Below are positions 34,461 to 46,400 of a stretch of 64,000 bases of DNA, one piece after another. The position numbers and the translations under genes are program-made. Each line of letters opens with the position of its first letter. The stretch's first letter is position 1. Source of the stretch: Macrocystis pyrifera (Eukaryota > Sar > Phaeophyceae > Laminariales > Laminariaceae); contig JASSKH010000012.1 of the NCBI GenBank assembly GCA_031763025.1, forward strand, positions 2,046,001 to 2,110,000, written 5' to 3'. The notes beneath the pieces were generated by a model, which saw nothing but the letters and a program-made list of their open reading frames with translations, had not been told where the DNA came from and did not search any database.

Positions 34461-34688
34461 GGGGCTCTCTCTGGCGCAGTGTAGCAGGGACAACGAGAGT
34501 TATGTTGTCGTGAGGCCACACGCCCCCCCCCACACTTTACGGGTGCATCTCAATGATCCCGGAGCCCGCTGTAATAACGCCACCGCAATGTATATAACGC
34601 CGTCTCATAAAGGAGACCCAACGCTCGCCTCCCGCCGCTCGCCTGGCCTGCGCACACGAGGAAGAAGCCACCAGCACGTGAGCATACC
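34461..34688. promoter_or_regulatory. Shared promoter region of the divergent gene pair
   Basis: Only 228 bp separate the two start codons. TATATAA at 34,591-34,597 lies about 90 bp before the cyclophilin ATG and could serve it. No matching element is evident for the transporter. No expression evidence. Confidence 0.4.
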
Positions 34689-35158
34689 ATGCAGGCGCTT
34701 CGAACGGGAGTGCTGGCCCAGGGATCCCTACGTGCTATACGGGGAGGGAGCCGAGCTTCAACAGGCCGAGGATGGTACCAGCGCTACCAACGCATGGGAC
34801 CGGACGCTTTCCGTAAGGGTAGAGCTCCCAATGCCTTCGACTGGGAGGCGGCACCGCAGACTGTCGTAGCCGGGCAGGGAGAGGTATCCGAGCGAAGAAG
34901 AAGAAAGCGTGTGTTCTTCGACATTGCTGTGGACGGCGTGTCGGCGGGACGAGTGGAGTTTGAACTGGCGGCTGATCTGCTCCCGGTGACATGCGAGAAC
35001 TTTTTGCGCCTGTGCAAAGGTGCAGGGGTTGCCTCCGCTCTTCGGCAAGGGGTGCGATTGAGCGCCACTGATGGGACTCAGCTGGAGCCAGAGGGAGGGG
35101 GGGGGGGGGGGAGGTGGAAGATGTAGCAGAGCAGAAGCTCGGCTACGAGGGCACTGTG
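34689..35158 (+). CDS. Cyclophilin exon 1
   Basis: ATG at 34,689; presequence-like N-terminus and first strands of the domain. The G15 run (35,097-35,111) is one base short, or two too long, for the frame to continue into [16 protein letters not shown]. The donor GTG|GTGAGA joins exon 2 to read EGTVFHRVI. Confidence 0.85.
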
Positions 35159-37695
35159 GTGAGAGGCGCGTTTCTTGGCTTCGGTGACTTGATCGCTGAA
35201 GTGGTGCTTGTGGCTTCTGTGATCTAGGCGCACAGACTTGGCTTCTGTAATAAGCAGCTCATGCCCTTTCATGTCCTGCTATTATACTGTTATTAATATT
35301 AATACCAGGTACCAGGTATTAATACTCGTACTGCTATAAACTACTCAGTACTGTCTCGTTCAGCTATTTATGCTGCCTGTATCATACCTTCCGGTTATAC
35401 CCCGTGGGCACCTACCTGTTAATAGTTCGTACCAGTGCGCCAGTGAACAAGCGTCAATATCAATACAAAGCAAGCCAAAGCCATGCTGCTGCCTGTTGCG
35501 TGTTCATGGTGTTTACACTGTACGAATCATACGAGCACCCGTAGCGTTTCGTAGTCTTTACGTAATGGCCTTTCTTTTCCCAATCAGCCGTACATCTATA
35601 TCGCCGTGCGGTTCTGGCTGTACGCGACGAGGTACGTCTTACTTCAAAGTAATTCTACTGTTTGAGATACGCAAGGACGGCAACTCGCGCGCCGATTTCG
35701 CACGCTATGCGCCGTGCCTCAACAACGTTCCGATCAACGTTCAACCACTGCTGTAATCGCTGCAGAGATAGAGGCGTCACTGCTGTGGTAGGGTGAGAGT
35801 AACCTTTGCATGCTGTCGATATGTACAGTGATAATCACTGGCGCTGTCGGTGAAGGAAGATCATTACAGCTTCGTAGTATTACGGGGGACCATAGTAAAT
35901 AGGACCAAATATTGTTAGTAAAAACAGGGAAATATATAGGTTTTTGTGTATACCGCAGGTCCTATTCACTGTGGCCCCCCTTATTTAGCGCAACAATTTT
36001 CCCAAAAAAAATCCCAAGGAGTGTGTCTCCAACCGTAGGCGCAGTTTTAAAGGGCATTTATAGGCAAGGGAGAGAGCTGCTTGCTGCGTTGAACGGTGGA
36101 GAGAGTTTGTGAGCTTTCGTTCTTCGAGTGGAAGTTTCACGAATTTAGTGGAGCGGGGATGCTTGCACTGCTGAAATGATGTGCACACAAGAATGTCGGT
36201 GCAACTTGACCCAATGAGAATCAACACATGCTTGAAAAAACGTCGAGAATAATGTCAAAGCGTTCTTTGGCATTCACGTGTCTGACTGTGCGAAGCCTCT
36301 GCCCCCTCGTCAACGTCTTAATGTTGTAATATTTCGACCGCCTGCTCGTTTCCCGCGGTAGTTTCATCGGGTCATCACCGGCACGGGGATCATGGGCGGC
36401 GACGTTGAGGGCGCCCAAGGAAAAAAGAGCCACTCGGCGTTCGGCATGCGTTTCTTCCCGGACGAGGCGTTCCTCATCCCACACACGTGCGTCTCTCAGA
36501 AACGGCTATATCTCGTTTGTTGAAAACCCTCCGGCGGAAGGGTGAAAAGAAAGCGTAAGCTACCCACACTTCCACCTATAAAGTATGTCTCGTGTGTCAG
36601 GTTGACTTGGGTGTACTACCTGTACCAAATGATTCTTGTAGCACTTCGTTTTCCGGTGTGCCTTTGCTGTCTTCGCGTTTTTTGGGGCAGATATGTATAC
36701 CATTGGGATTCGCTGCTGTTTTTTTTCCCTTATTTTCGTACCAAGTGTTCTTTCTTGCAGTCTGAAACGGGTCTTCCCCGCCCCCCAACCAGGCCAAATC
36801 CTGTTCCACGCACACGTGGCGTGCACTCGCAGATGGCTTGGGATTTTTATGCTACATCCAATTGGGTGTGGAGGTGGCGTGCCTTTCGAGGATGCCATGC
36901 CAACTATTTGTCGCGCAAAATTCCTCAGATCCTGCTCGGTGGTTGTCGGCCTGTAAGTTGATGATTTAGCGGTTGTCATACGCTCGAGGTGCGTCCCTTC
37001 GTGAGCGAGCTTGTGTAGCGTCGCCCCTACAGCGATAAGCCCTTGTTTTTCGGGGTGCATGACTACCTCCCACCGATATGCATGTCTATATGTATGTATC
37101 GGCGGATCGACTCATCATCCTTTGCGTTTCAACGCCTATCATAGAAACAATTCGACACGATGAGAGGCACGGCGGAATGCATGACGATGACAGGTGCATG
37201 TTTTCCGAAGGCTCCCCTTCAAAAGTATAATATATTCGGAGGCATTCGGACGTCAGGTGGCGCAAGGTAAAATAACGTTTTGGTGCAAATGAAGAAGGAA
37301 AAGCCCACCAGCCGTCGCAGTTTTGACTTCTATACATCCCAAAAAGAATGAAAGGCATAACCACCAGCGAAAGTAAATCGGTACTACGACATGAACGCGC
37401 TGGCCGCAACAGTACAGCAGTAGCCCAACGTGTTTCTCCTCGTCCAATCTCGTCTCACTCCCCTCCTCTTTGATGCAGTGCTCCTGGCATTCTCACCATG
37501 GCAAACTCGGGCGTGCACAGCAATGGGTCTCAGTTCGTCATCACTACTGGGCCGGCTGGACACCTCGACGGCCGGTCGGTCGCTTTCGGACGCGTAACGT
37601 CGGGATTAGAAGTTGTGAAGGCGGTGTACGGAATGTACAGCATTCGGGGCAAGCCGGTATCGGATATTACGGTTTCGAGTTGCGGCGAGATTTGA
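34689..37695 (+). CDS. Cyclophilin-type peptidyl-prolyl isomerase homologue, three exons
   Basis: About 270 residues in exons 34,689-35,158, 36,362-36,486 and 37,479-37,695. The first 70 residues are Arg-rich and poor in acids early on, like an organelle presequence. The domain starts [20 protein letters not shown] and ends in VSSCGEI. Hallmarks kept: FHRVI (the catalytic Arg of cyclophilins), [18 protein letters not shown] and LDG. Changed against human cyclophilin A: Phe60 to Thr, Met61 to Gly, Gln63 to Met, Phe113 to Val, Trp121 to His, His126 to Ser. Catalysis is therefore doubtful. An insert of about 25 residues, partly Gly-coded by a G15 tract, precedes LGYEGT. The frame slips by one base at that tract. 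Confidence 0.9.
35291..35324. repeat. Chain of five TA-core-TA units
   Basis: Read as TA units separated by cores, the order is TTAA, TTAA, CCAGG, CCAGG, TTAA, each sharing a TA with the next. It lies in cyclophilin intron 1. Confidence 0.9.
35880..35985. mobile_element. MITE-A copy in cyclophilin intron 1
   Basis: TTACGGGGGACCATAGT at the left; GTGGCCCCCCTTA at the right; interior AATATTGTTAGTAAAAACAGG. Close to the consensus. Confidence 0.8.
36362..36486 (+). CDS. Cyclophilin exon 2
   Basis: Acceptor GCGGTAG; encodes [20 protein letters not shown] and [18 protein letters not shown]. Donor CAC-AC|GTGCGT, two bases into a codon, matching exon 3. Confidence 0.9.
37479..37695 (+). CDS. Cyclophilin exon 3
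   Basis: Acceptor GATGCAG; encodes [31 protein letters not shown], and the C-terminal helix and strand to VSSCGEI and TGA at 37,693. Confidence 0.92.
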
Positions 37696-39080
37696 GGCGC
37701 AGGGCTCTGCGTGCGTGCGGACAGAAACACCACCTACCTGTGCCGGAAGCGTGGTTAACCGAAGGGGCTAGTTGTAGGAGCAGGTCCCAAGTCGCCGGCG
37801 CGCGAAAATATGTTACCGATGCTACGGAAGGCAAAAAATTACCCTAGCGTGGGAAATGTTCGCTGGGTTATGACAATCGAAATATTTGCACGACGACGAC
37901 CACGCGAACGAGCAAGTCGCGCTGGTCCCGGCCGGAAAAAAAATGTGGAGCGGACGTTGCCCCCGGCCCAGTTGTTGTTGTCGTCGCTGTCGGCGTAGCC
38001 TGCGTGGTTTGTAGAACGGCGACGCGGGGCCTGCGGGTAGAGGTGTCGCTGATACGGAGACTCTTCGAGTGCGTAGGTGCGTCTGACAAGGGATATTTTT
38101 TTCTGGGACGCTCGGGACAATGCGGCCACCAATAGTCGAAGTAAGTTGGCTTTTGCTCGTGGCTCACGTGTCATCGCACCCTCCAACAGAGCATGTTTGT
38201 GGTTCAGCACCGGCTTCGGGTTCGCCGTAGTGTCGCGTCAAATTATCGTCAAGAGTGATGATGGCGCGCGCTTCCTCTCTTCTTGTTTACCCTTGTGGGA
38301 CTTCACCGGGAAAAAAATACGAACACGAATGCCGACCATAGCGCCGGCCGCACGAAGCAACGCGAGCTGCTACCTGGTAAGTCAGAGCATATTTTTTTTC
38401 GGCGGTCTTCACGGGTCAGGAGGTTTTCATAATCTCACGCGTCGGGTCGGGGTTGGGTTACAGGTGACCGGACCCCGAAGTTTGACCCGATCCGTGAACA
38501 GCCCTGATTATTTTAGAACCGGGTTCCAATCCAAGGAGATACACGACACACGCGCAATATGATCTGTCTTCTGTTGCGCGCTCACATTATGTTAAGATCA
38601 CATAGCATCAATTGTTTTGGCCTCGACCGCGTTGAGCTTGTGTATCACAGCGTGCGACGCTTTACTGATGGACAAGCCCATCGAACAACGCGGATGCTGT
38701 GGGCGGTCCTCTTCTGTTGTAATGTGAGTGCTGCAACTTTATTCACCCTTGGCCGTAAAATCGGTTCCGACGATAAAAATGCGCTCAACTCAACCCCTTT
38801 TGGGACATCTAATGCCAAATAAAGTCGAAAAAAGTGACGACTACTCCATCGGTTAAAAAAGCGGCCCACGCTTCACTGGGTAGGGAGAATGCGGCCGAGC
38901 TACCAGGATGATGCAAGGAGGTCTCCGACACGCACGCATGACACTATACACTCGTACTGCTGCACGCTTCCACTACGTATTTGTGAGGAACATAGTAATG
39001 AACCAAACAGGGTGTGTGGACATATGGGGATAGATGATTTTCGGGTGCATCGTGGGTTCTGATTGTTATGTATTCCTGGG
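37696..39080. other. Region after the cyclophilin; no further gene seen
   Basis: Short GC-rich open frames on both strands (38,077-38,562 the longest) show no domain and cross the fold-back element at 38,400-38,510. A polyadenylation region for the cyclophilin presumably lies here but cannot be fixed. Confidence 0.5.
38400..38510. mobile_element. (GGGTC)n fold-back element, short copy
   Basis: TTCACGGGTCAGGAGGTTTT, CGTCGGGTCGGGG, then GACCCGATCCGTGAACAGCC. Same family as 12,364-12,564. Confidence 0.65.
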
Positions 39081-40165
39081 GAGTCTCAGCTGCGGTAATT
39101 GCAAACTTGTCTGTCTGCCGGTCCGCATGGCTTATACTTCTGAACGCTTTCCAATGGTCGATATATAAGGTCGTTGCATATGATATTCGTACGACGTATT
39201 CGACCCTTACCGACTTTGTATACTGAAGCATATGGTATACCATACCACCAGGCAAGTTTAACCATATAATACATCCACGACACCGTACCATCATCCAATC
39301 CCACAATATCAAACCGTACCATTATGACATACCACCAACATATCATATCCCATATCATATCCCATTCCGCGGTTTTTCCATATAGCCGGCGTCCCCGGTG
39401 GCTGGTGGTCTGCGTGCCTATCAAGATAAATTTCGTGGGTTCGAGTCTCACCGAGTGCATGCTCGTAGGGACTTTTGCTGGCATAAAAAAATGATAAGCG
39501 GAAAGCGCGAGAGCGTGAGTTAGCTAGATTCGATGAAAATCGACGAGCAGTGGGAATGCTGAACCCTATGCGCGACAAAAAATAAAGGCACGTACCGGGG
39601 GGGAGAAGGGACGACACCTGTGACCACGGCTTGTCCAGAAGCTCGCTGAGGGTAAAACCTCCTACGAGTTAGGCTGGAAAGGAAAAGTGATGATTAAAAA
39701 AAAAATCAAACCGTATACCATCATTTCACATCAAGTACACAAGAGCATACGTTGAAGGTGCAAGGTGATGCGGTGGTAAGTGAGGTGAAGCTGCAAGCAT
39801 CATATCACATCAAGTACCCAAGAGCATACTACGTTAAAGGTGCAAGGTGATGAGGGGATAGTGAAGTGATGGTGCAAGGTGGTGAGGGGATATATGAGGA
39901 GGTGAACGTGCAACGGGAGAGCGATGGCACCAGGGAACAGCAGCAGCCGCAACGGCAACAGCGGCCCCAGCAGCCACGTCCGAACAGCAGCAGGACCAAG
40001 TGGGTGTGCTAAGCACTTGCGACGATCGCCCCGAAGAACAGCAGCAACAGCAGGACCAAATGGGTCTGCTAAGCGCTTGCGACACGGACGCTGGAGGGCG
40101 CTGGAACTGGGGTGGGGAAGGCTTCCCTCTTGTTGCACCAAATTAAAACAGGTTTCGTTGGCCTG
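39081..40165 (+). repeat. Segmental duplication, copy 1 (with SINE C inside)
   Basis: Two blocks match 58,185-59,065: one with GCAAACTTGTCTGTCTGCC, TGGTCGATATATAAGGTCG and the CCATACCACCAGGCAAGTTT stretch; one with GGTGCAAGGTGATG, GAGAGCGATGGCACCAGGGA and CAGCAG runs. SINE C (39,384-39,697) is present only here. Confidence 0.8.
39384..39697 (+). mobile_element. tRNA-derived SINE, copy C
   Basis: GCCGGCGTCCCCGGTGGCTG start, box B GGGTTCGAGTCTCACC, full body, TGATTAAAAAAAAA tail. The duplicated segment at 58,545-58,560 lacks it, so it inserted after that duplication. Confidence 0.88.
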
Positions 40166-40560
40166 ACCCCGATGGTTGTGATGCGAATCGCTGTTCACTG
40201 CTGTTCTCTGTGTATAGCAGGTACTCTGTTGCTAACTTGCGTTGACTGCCTGCATATGAACGAGTACAAGCAGTACTTTAATGCAGTATACCTGGTAAGT
40301 TCTTGTGAGAGGTAAGTGCATACGCGTACCGGGTATCAGGTACCAGGTAGGTACCATGATGGTTGCGAAGATACGGACGGAGGTACCGGGTTGGGCACCC
40401 TCCAGGTAGCCGCAGCAGGTTGGTGTTCGAGTAGTACTCCTGGATTAAAGTATAAATGTATGCATTGTCTACTGCTGTGCTCCGTACCAGGTACGCCTGA
40501 AGGATAGCATGATGGTTGATAGATTATAGCCGGTTGATATGCGTCAGGTTTCACGGGGTG
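40165..40560 (+). repeat. Duplicated segment, uninterrupted copy
   Basis: The same segment recurs at 40,963-41,202 and 46,197-46,395, split there by the copia-type element. This copy keeps the unoccupied site GGTTGGTGTTCGAGTAG. It has a TACCTGGTA scar at 40,289 where the other copy has TA. Confidence 0.88.
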
Positions 40561-40960
40561 TCATATTAAACCGTTCTTCCTACCCGTCGATATCCAGCCT
40601 AACCAGTGTCCGTGCCTATTTTTCAATCTTAGAGTGATACTATTAATAGTTCTGTGGTCACAAAACTACGCCACAGAGATACTACATTGTTCCGTATGGA
40701 GTAAGTACGTGAAAGAAAGAATACGAAAAAAACAAAAAAAAAACATAGAAACAAAAGAGAACAAATCGAAAGAGAAAAATCATAAGAAAAAAAGAAGATA
40801 AAAAACTGTCGTGCCTCCCAAGGTGTTTTGGTAAGAGAGATGCGTTGGATAGATCAGACGATAATATGCTGCTGAACCTTCTAAGCTGGTAACACTCACA
40901 AGGGAATACGAGGAGGGGGGGCAACAGGAGGAGTAAAAGTGAAACCACGATGGACGACTT
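40560..40960 (-). mobile_element. LINE 3' end (minus), then a short plus-strand LINE remnant
   Basis: Tail and A/T-rich UTR in reverse complement to about 40,850, with a TATTATAA-class scar TATTAATA at 40,641. From 40,900 a plus-strand piece of the LINE C-terminal region (GGCAACAGGAGGAGTAAAAG). Confidence 0.7.
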
Positions 40961-41202
40961 GTGATGCGAATCGCTTCACTGCAATTCACTGTGTATTGCA
41001 GGTACTCTGTTGCTGGCTTGCGTTGACTGCCTGCATATGAACGAGTACGAGCAGTACTTTAAAGCAGTATAAGTTCTTGTGAGAGGTAAGTACATATTAT
41101 GTGTACCAGGTACCAGGTAGGTATCATGATGGTTGCGAAGATAAGGACAGGAGGGAGGTACCGGGTTGGGCACCCTCCAGGCAGCCACAGCAGGTTGGTG
41201 TT

Positions 41203-44200
41203 TATTATGGATAATTGCGTTGTACCCTGGCAATGTAGACAGAGGCTGTGTCCTCGGTGTTACCCGAGATATATGGACACCGGGCTAGCGATGGCCCGGG
41301 GAGTAAGATACTCCGTGCGGTAGAGAGAAGAGGACGTGACGTGAGAACACGTAAAAACACTGGCGCTTAGATGGCCAACACACACAGATGTACTCCACAG
41401 AGAATGCAGGAGTCCAGATGACGGCAGCTTCCAGAGATGGATAGGCAGCTAGGATACCATCACGATCCGGATAAAGGTCACATCAGAGAGTGAGATCCGA
41501 TCCTACAAGCAGAGAATGCTGCGACAGTAATTCCTCCGCATATACATAGACGTTACATACGAGCCGGCACCTACATACGAGATCTCCGATACAGCAGCAG
41601 TGCTACTTGAACATTGACTCATACATGGTCATGTGCTAACATTCCATAACACTCCCCCTCAATGTGAAAAATTTGATGAAAAAACAAGAAAAACAATTTC
41701 AGTCAGTGATAAAATAGAAAACAGTCAAGAAACCATTTCCTGCAATATAGTAGTTCGATGCGTTTACTAGTACAATTTTAACAATGCTTTGTGCCTTACG
41801 TGCATACATTTATGTGCTTGCAAAAGTACTGCTATCGTTCCTGCACAAACCAAATTTACCATAACCTTCAATCCTACATGTCTCGTTCAACCAGTAATGG
41901 TTTGAGACGAATGTTGACCATTGAAATAGCAAGCTGATTTCCACAAATAACAGGTTCACAAAACAACACACACAAACATAAACACAGTGTTGATGACACA
42001 AACAAATAACATAAGATGTTGACGACGATACTAACGTCAGAAGCTGCTGATGATGTCCAGTAGTTGTTGGAAACGCGGCTTAGCAAAATGCTTGGTCCCG
42101 ATATCGGCGGGGTTGTCCTTCGTGGAGATGTAGTGAGCCGAAATCTTCCCCTCGGATACCAGCTCGCGAATGTAGAAGTAACGGAGTGCAATGTGCTTGG
42201 TTCGAGAACTATATGAACGGTTTCCAAGCGCATGCAGAGTTGCAGTGTTGTCGCAGTGAAGCGGCACTTGAACGAACTGCTCCCCAAACCCTAGCTCCGT
42301 CAGTATGTTCATGCAGAACACGGCTTCCTTCATCGCGAGTGCCGATGCAACCAGCTCAGCTTCCATTGTGGACATGGCTGTAAGGCTTTGAAGACCAGAT
42401 TTGAAACTGATTGGAGCCCTGGCCAACGTCATGATGTAACACGACGTCGACTTGCCGTTGTCCGGGTTATTAGCCCAGTTTGAGTCCGAGAAGGCCGTGA
42501 GCTTAAAACCTCCCTTCTTGTACACAATTTTGAAGTCGGTGGACCCTGCCAGGTACCGCAAAATGTGCTTGGCCGCCACCATGTGCACTTTCGACGGATT
42601 TGACACAGCACGAGAAATCTGACCCGAGCTGTACATTATGTCATACCTGAGTACAGAAGCCAGGTACATGACCGTGCCTGCGATCGCTTGGTACCTCTGC
42701 TTCTCGTCGGCGTTCAGTAGGGTCTCCTCCGGCTGCTTTGTGGAGAGTTCAGGTCCGTATCCGGGAGTCAGTGTTGGCTTGCAGTTGGCGAAACCGAATC
42801 GCTCCAGCGCGGACTTGGTGTAGTCCTCCTGGTCGATTGTAAGCGTCCTTTCGGCACGGTTGCGGGTGACCTCCAGCCCAAGTACACGCGACACATCTCC
42901 CATGTCAGTCATCTTGAACCTGTCCATGAGCTGCGCCTTGATCTTCTCGATTACTTCGATTTTGCCACCAATCACGAGTAGATCGTCCACGTACAAGGTG
43001 AGGATGACGGTGACACCCCCATGCTGGTATATGTAGACACAAGTGTCGGACTTCAGCGGGATGAAACCGATGACCTTGAGGACGGGATCAATGGTATGGA
43101 ACCAGTTCCCGGGGCTCTGAGCTAGCCCATAGAGGCTTTTCTCCAGCCTCATGACCAGAGGGCCTCCATCCTTGTCCTTGGTCTGGTAACCAGGTGGCTG
43201 AGCTACAAATACTTCCTCTTGAATGTCGGCATACAGAAAAGCAGTTTTCACGCCCAGCTGAAATACCTCCAGATCCAGCTCCGCTGCAATTGCTAGCACC
43301 ATTCGGATGCTTTGCAGACGGCAAACCGGAGCAAACGTACTGCCGCAGTCCAGGCCCGGAACCTGGTTCCAGCCTTGAGCCACAACCCGCGCTTTGTATG
43401 AGTTATCAGCTTTACGCTTCAGAACCCACCTGGAGTTGATGACTTTCTGTCCCGGAGGAACAGATGATCGCGGTACCAGCTTGTACACTCCTAGTTCGTT
43501 CAGACTGGCCATTTCTTTGTCCGCGGCAGCTCCCCAAAACTTAGCGTCTGGAAGCTTCATGGCTTCAGCATATGACTTGGGGACTCCCGGCTGCATGGTC
43601 TGTACAGCATACGCGTACTCCACGAATCTAGACATGCCGTTCTTGTGAGCTACGTCCTGGCACTCCCCCTTCGTGATGTACGCAAAGCTGAGCCGTCTCA
43701 GTTCGCTAAGTGTTCTGGCGTTAGGTTGGCTTGAGGCAGATCTGGTCATGGCCGGTGTAATGGCGCGACCTCCGCGCGACGCAGAACCACCACGTGAAGA
43801 ACCACCACGCGAAGAACCACCACGCGAAGAACCTCCACGCGAAGAACCTCCACGCGAAGAACCACCACGCGAAGAACCACCACGCGCAGAACCACCAGGC
43901 GTAGCACCAGACGGCGTAGATCCCGATGGCGAAGCGGAAGGGCTCACTCCCCCAGGCGAAGCAGGCGGGGTAGGAGCAACAGGGCTAACGCCAATATCGC
44001 GATCGGTGACATCACGGATTTGTTCCAAAAAGTCGGTCACTAACGGCTCTGCAGCGTCCAGGTTAGGAGAAGGCGAACCGATATCTTGATTAGACGTGTA
44101 TTCACGCACATCCCTTACCAAGTCGTCACTTTCGTCGTACGTGAACTTGCTTGAACTTGCTGTTGTCGAAACCACCGACCTCCACGCGAGGCAGTGCAGA

Positions 44201-46196
44201 GGGCGTCTCAATGAAGACAACATTTGGACTCTTTCTGACACGTTTCGTCGCTGGATTGTAGACCCGGTAAGACTTGCTGTCTGTGCTATATCCAACCAGG
44301 CGTCCTTCCCAAGCACGCGGCTCCAATTTCTTGGTGTGGGTCTCTACGTGTACAACCGACCTAGCCCCGATAACTCGAATGTTCCCGAGGTAAGCATCGT
44401 TGCCGTAGAGTGCCTTGTAGGGCGTACCGTTGCTCAACGCCGCATGTGGGACCCGGTTGCTCAGGTAGACTGCAGTCAGCATCAACTCCCCCCAGAGAAA
44501 ACTCGGGAGACCCGAATCAGCAAGCAAACAGCGCACGATACCAGCAAGCGTTCGACCTGCCCGCTCGTTTGCGCCGATCTGCTGAGGGGTATTGGTAGAA
44601 GCAAACTCCAACTTGACGCCGATGTTTAGACAGTACTGGCGGAACTCCTCACTCGTAAACTCCGTACCTTTGTCCCCTCTCAGGCGGACTAAACGCTCTC
44701 CGGACGGAATCACGACGGCCTTGTTGAACAGCACGAGGGAGTCGATGGTGTGTGTCTTGCTCTTGATGAGGTAAATCTCCTTCCACTTCGTCAGCTGATC
44801 AACAAACTTGGTGACGTAGGTGTAGCCGCCCAGTGCCGGAGGGTTGATCGGTCCCATGGTGTCAACAGAGACATGTTCAAACGGCCGCTGGACGTCTTAC
44901 GACGCTTGTTTCGGGTGGGGTTGCTGCTCACTCTTGCCGAATGGGCAGACGTCGCACGGCGTCAGGTCACCGTTGTACTCAACACCGCTGTGCGGCATCT
45001 TCCGAAGAACTTCCATGCTGTTGCGGTTGGCATGCCCCATGCGACGGTGCCACAGGTCAGCAGAAACCACCTTTAAGGCAGCACCGCTAGGCTTCACGGA
45101 GGTACCAGCACGGTTTTCGATCGCGACAGCGATGGAGCACATGATTTGTCCGGTCGTTGCGTCGACGCCTAGAGTCTTCATCGGCACAACGAGGTCGCCC
45201 TTTTCGAACCTCGGTTTCTCCGGGTAGAACAGTGCAGCCATCCCCTCCACCATGGCCATGGAGACGGAAAACAGGTTCGTTCCCAGCCCAGGGACGATGA
45301 TTGCACGAAAGGAGAAATCCTGGTTGTTCTCACCGTCATCGGTAATGGTGCCGTTGACGGTGCCTGCAGCTACCCCGTACAGGATGTGCTTTCCAGCTGC
45401 GACGATCTGGTGGGGAACCTGAAGAGGTTCATAGTCCCGCATTGAGGCTAGCAGTCCCGGGGTCAGCTCCGGATCGACGAAGTTGAATGATGCCCCGCTG
45501 TCCACCAATAGCTCAATGTAGGTGCCGTCGGTACGAAGCCCACCTTCACCTGACAGATCAGGAGTGCTCGCCATGAGCGCTCGAAAAACTCCATCGGGTA
45601 GACGGTAGGTCGGTTGTGATGCCGCCTGAGCAAACGCAAGTTCCCCCGATTCAGCCCCGGATTCCGCGGTGGGAGCCCCATGAGAAAGCGTGTAGGCTTT
45701 CCTCAGATCCAAGATGAGTGTGTTCACTACACGCACAACGCGAGGCTCATAACCTATTATGGATAATTGCGTTGTACCCTGGCAATGTAGACAGAGGCTG
45801 TGTCCTCGGTGTTACCCGAGATATGACACCGGGCTAGCGATGGCCCGGGGAGAGTAAGATACTCCGTGCGGTAGAGAGAAGAGGACGTGAGAACACGTAA
45901 ACACTGGCGCTTAGATGGCCAACACACACAGATGTACTCCACAGAGAATGCAGGAGTCCAGATGACGGCAGCTTCCAGAGATGGATAGGCAGCTAGGATA
46001 CCATCACGATCCGGATAAAGGTCACATCAGAGAGTGAGATCCGATCCTACAAGCAGAGAATGCTGCGACAGTAATTCCTCCGCATATACATAGACGTTAC
46101 ATACGAACCGGCACCTACATACGAGATCTCCGATACAGCAGCAGTGCTACTTGAACATTGACTCATACATGGTCATGTGCTAACATTCCATAACAG
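41203..46196 (-). mobile_element. Copia-type (Pseudoviridae-like) LTR retrotransposon, fossil
   Basis: Nearly identical LTRs of about 450 bp at each end (41,203-41,656; 45,753-46,196), starting TGTTATGG and ending CCATAATA in sense, with a GTGTT target duplication. Parts in copia order on the minus strand: protease (DSGAS) and GAG-pre-integrase near 45.0-45.7 kb, integrase near 44.2-44.85 kb, reverse transcriptase (YVDD) near 42.7-43.6 kb, RNase H near 42.05-42.6 kb. Little gag is recognisable. A primer site GGTTATGAGCC next to the LTR matches the tRNA-Met anticodon arm, as in Drosophila copia; a purine tract GAGGGGGAG precedes the other LTR. It looks broken, with about two breaks. Very young by LTR likeness (by eye one substitution and a few small indels). 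Confidence 0.92.
43775..43900 (-). repeat. 18-bp tandem repeat inside the copia-type fossil
   Basis: About seven units of CCACCACGCGAAGAAC type, encoding a Gly-Gly-Ser-Ser-Arg-Gly run in the linker between integrase and reverse transcriptase parts. Confidence 0.85.
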
Positions 46197-46400
46197 TGTT
46201 CGAGTAGCACTTTTGGATTAAAGTATTAATGTATGCATTGTCTACTGCTGTGCTCCGTACCAGGTACGCCTGAAGGGTAGCATGATGGTTGATAGGTTAT
46301 AGCGGGTCGATATGCGTCAGGTTTCACGGGGTGTCATTCTTTCTACCCGTCGACATCCGGCCTAACCAGTGTCCGTGCTTATTTTTCAATCCTATACACA
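46197..46400. repeat. Right remainder of the duplicated segment, ending in a LINE tail
   Basis: Continues 41,202 across the copia-type insertion: GTGTTCGAGTAGCAC and onward matches 40,424-40,560. The last 60 bases are the minus-strand LINE tail (TACCCGTCGACATCCGGCC). Confidence 0.85.

Noticed and set aside
36560-37060. Antisense open frame of 166 codons in cyclophilin intron 2
   Set aside because: No recognised domain; it lies wholly in an intron defined by two good exons, and the opposite strand is partly open too.
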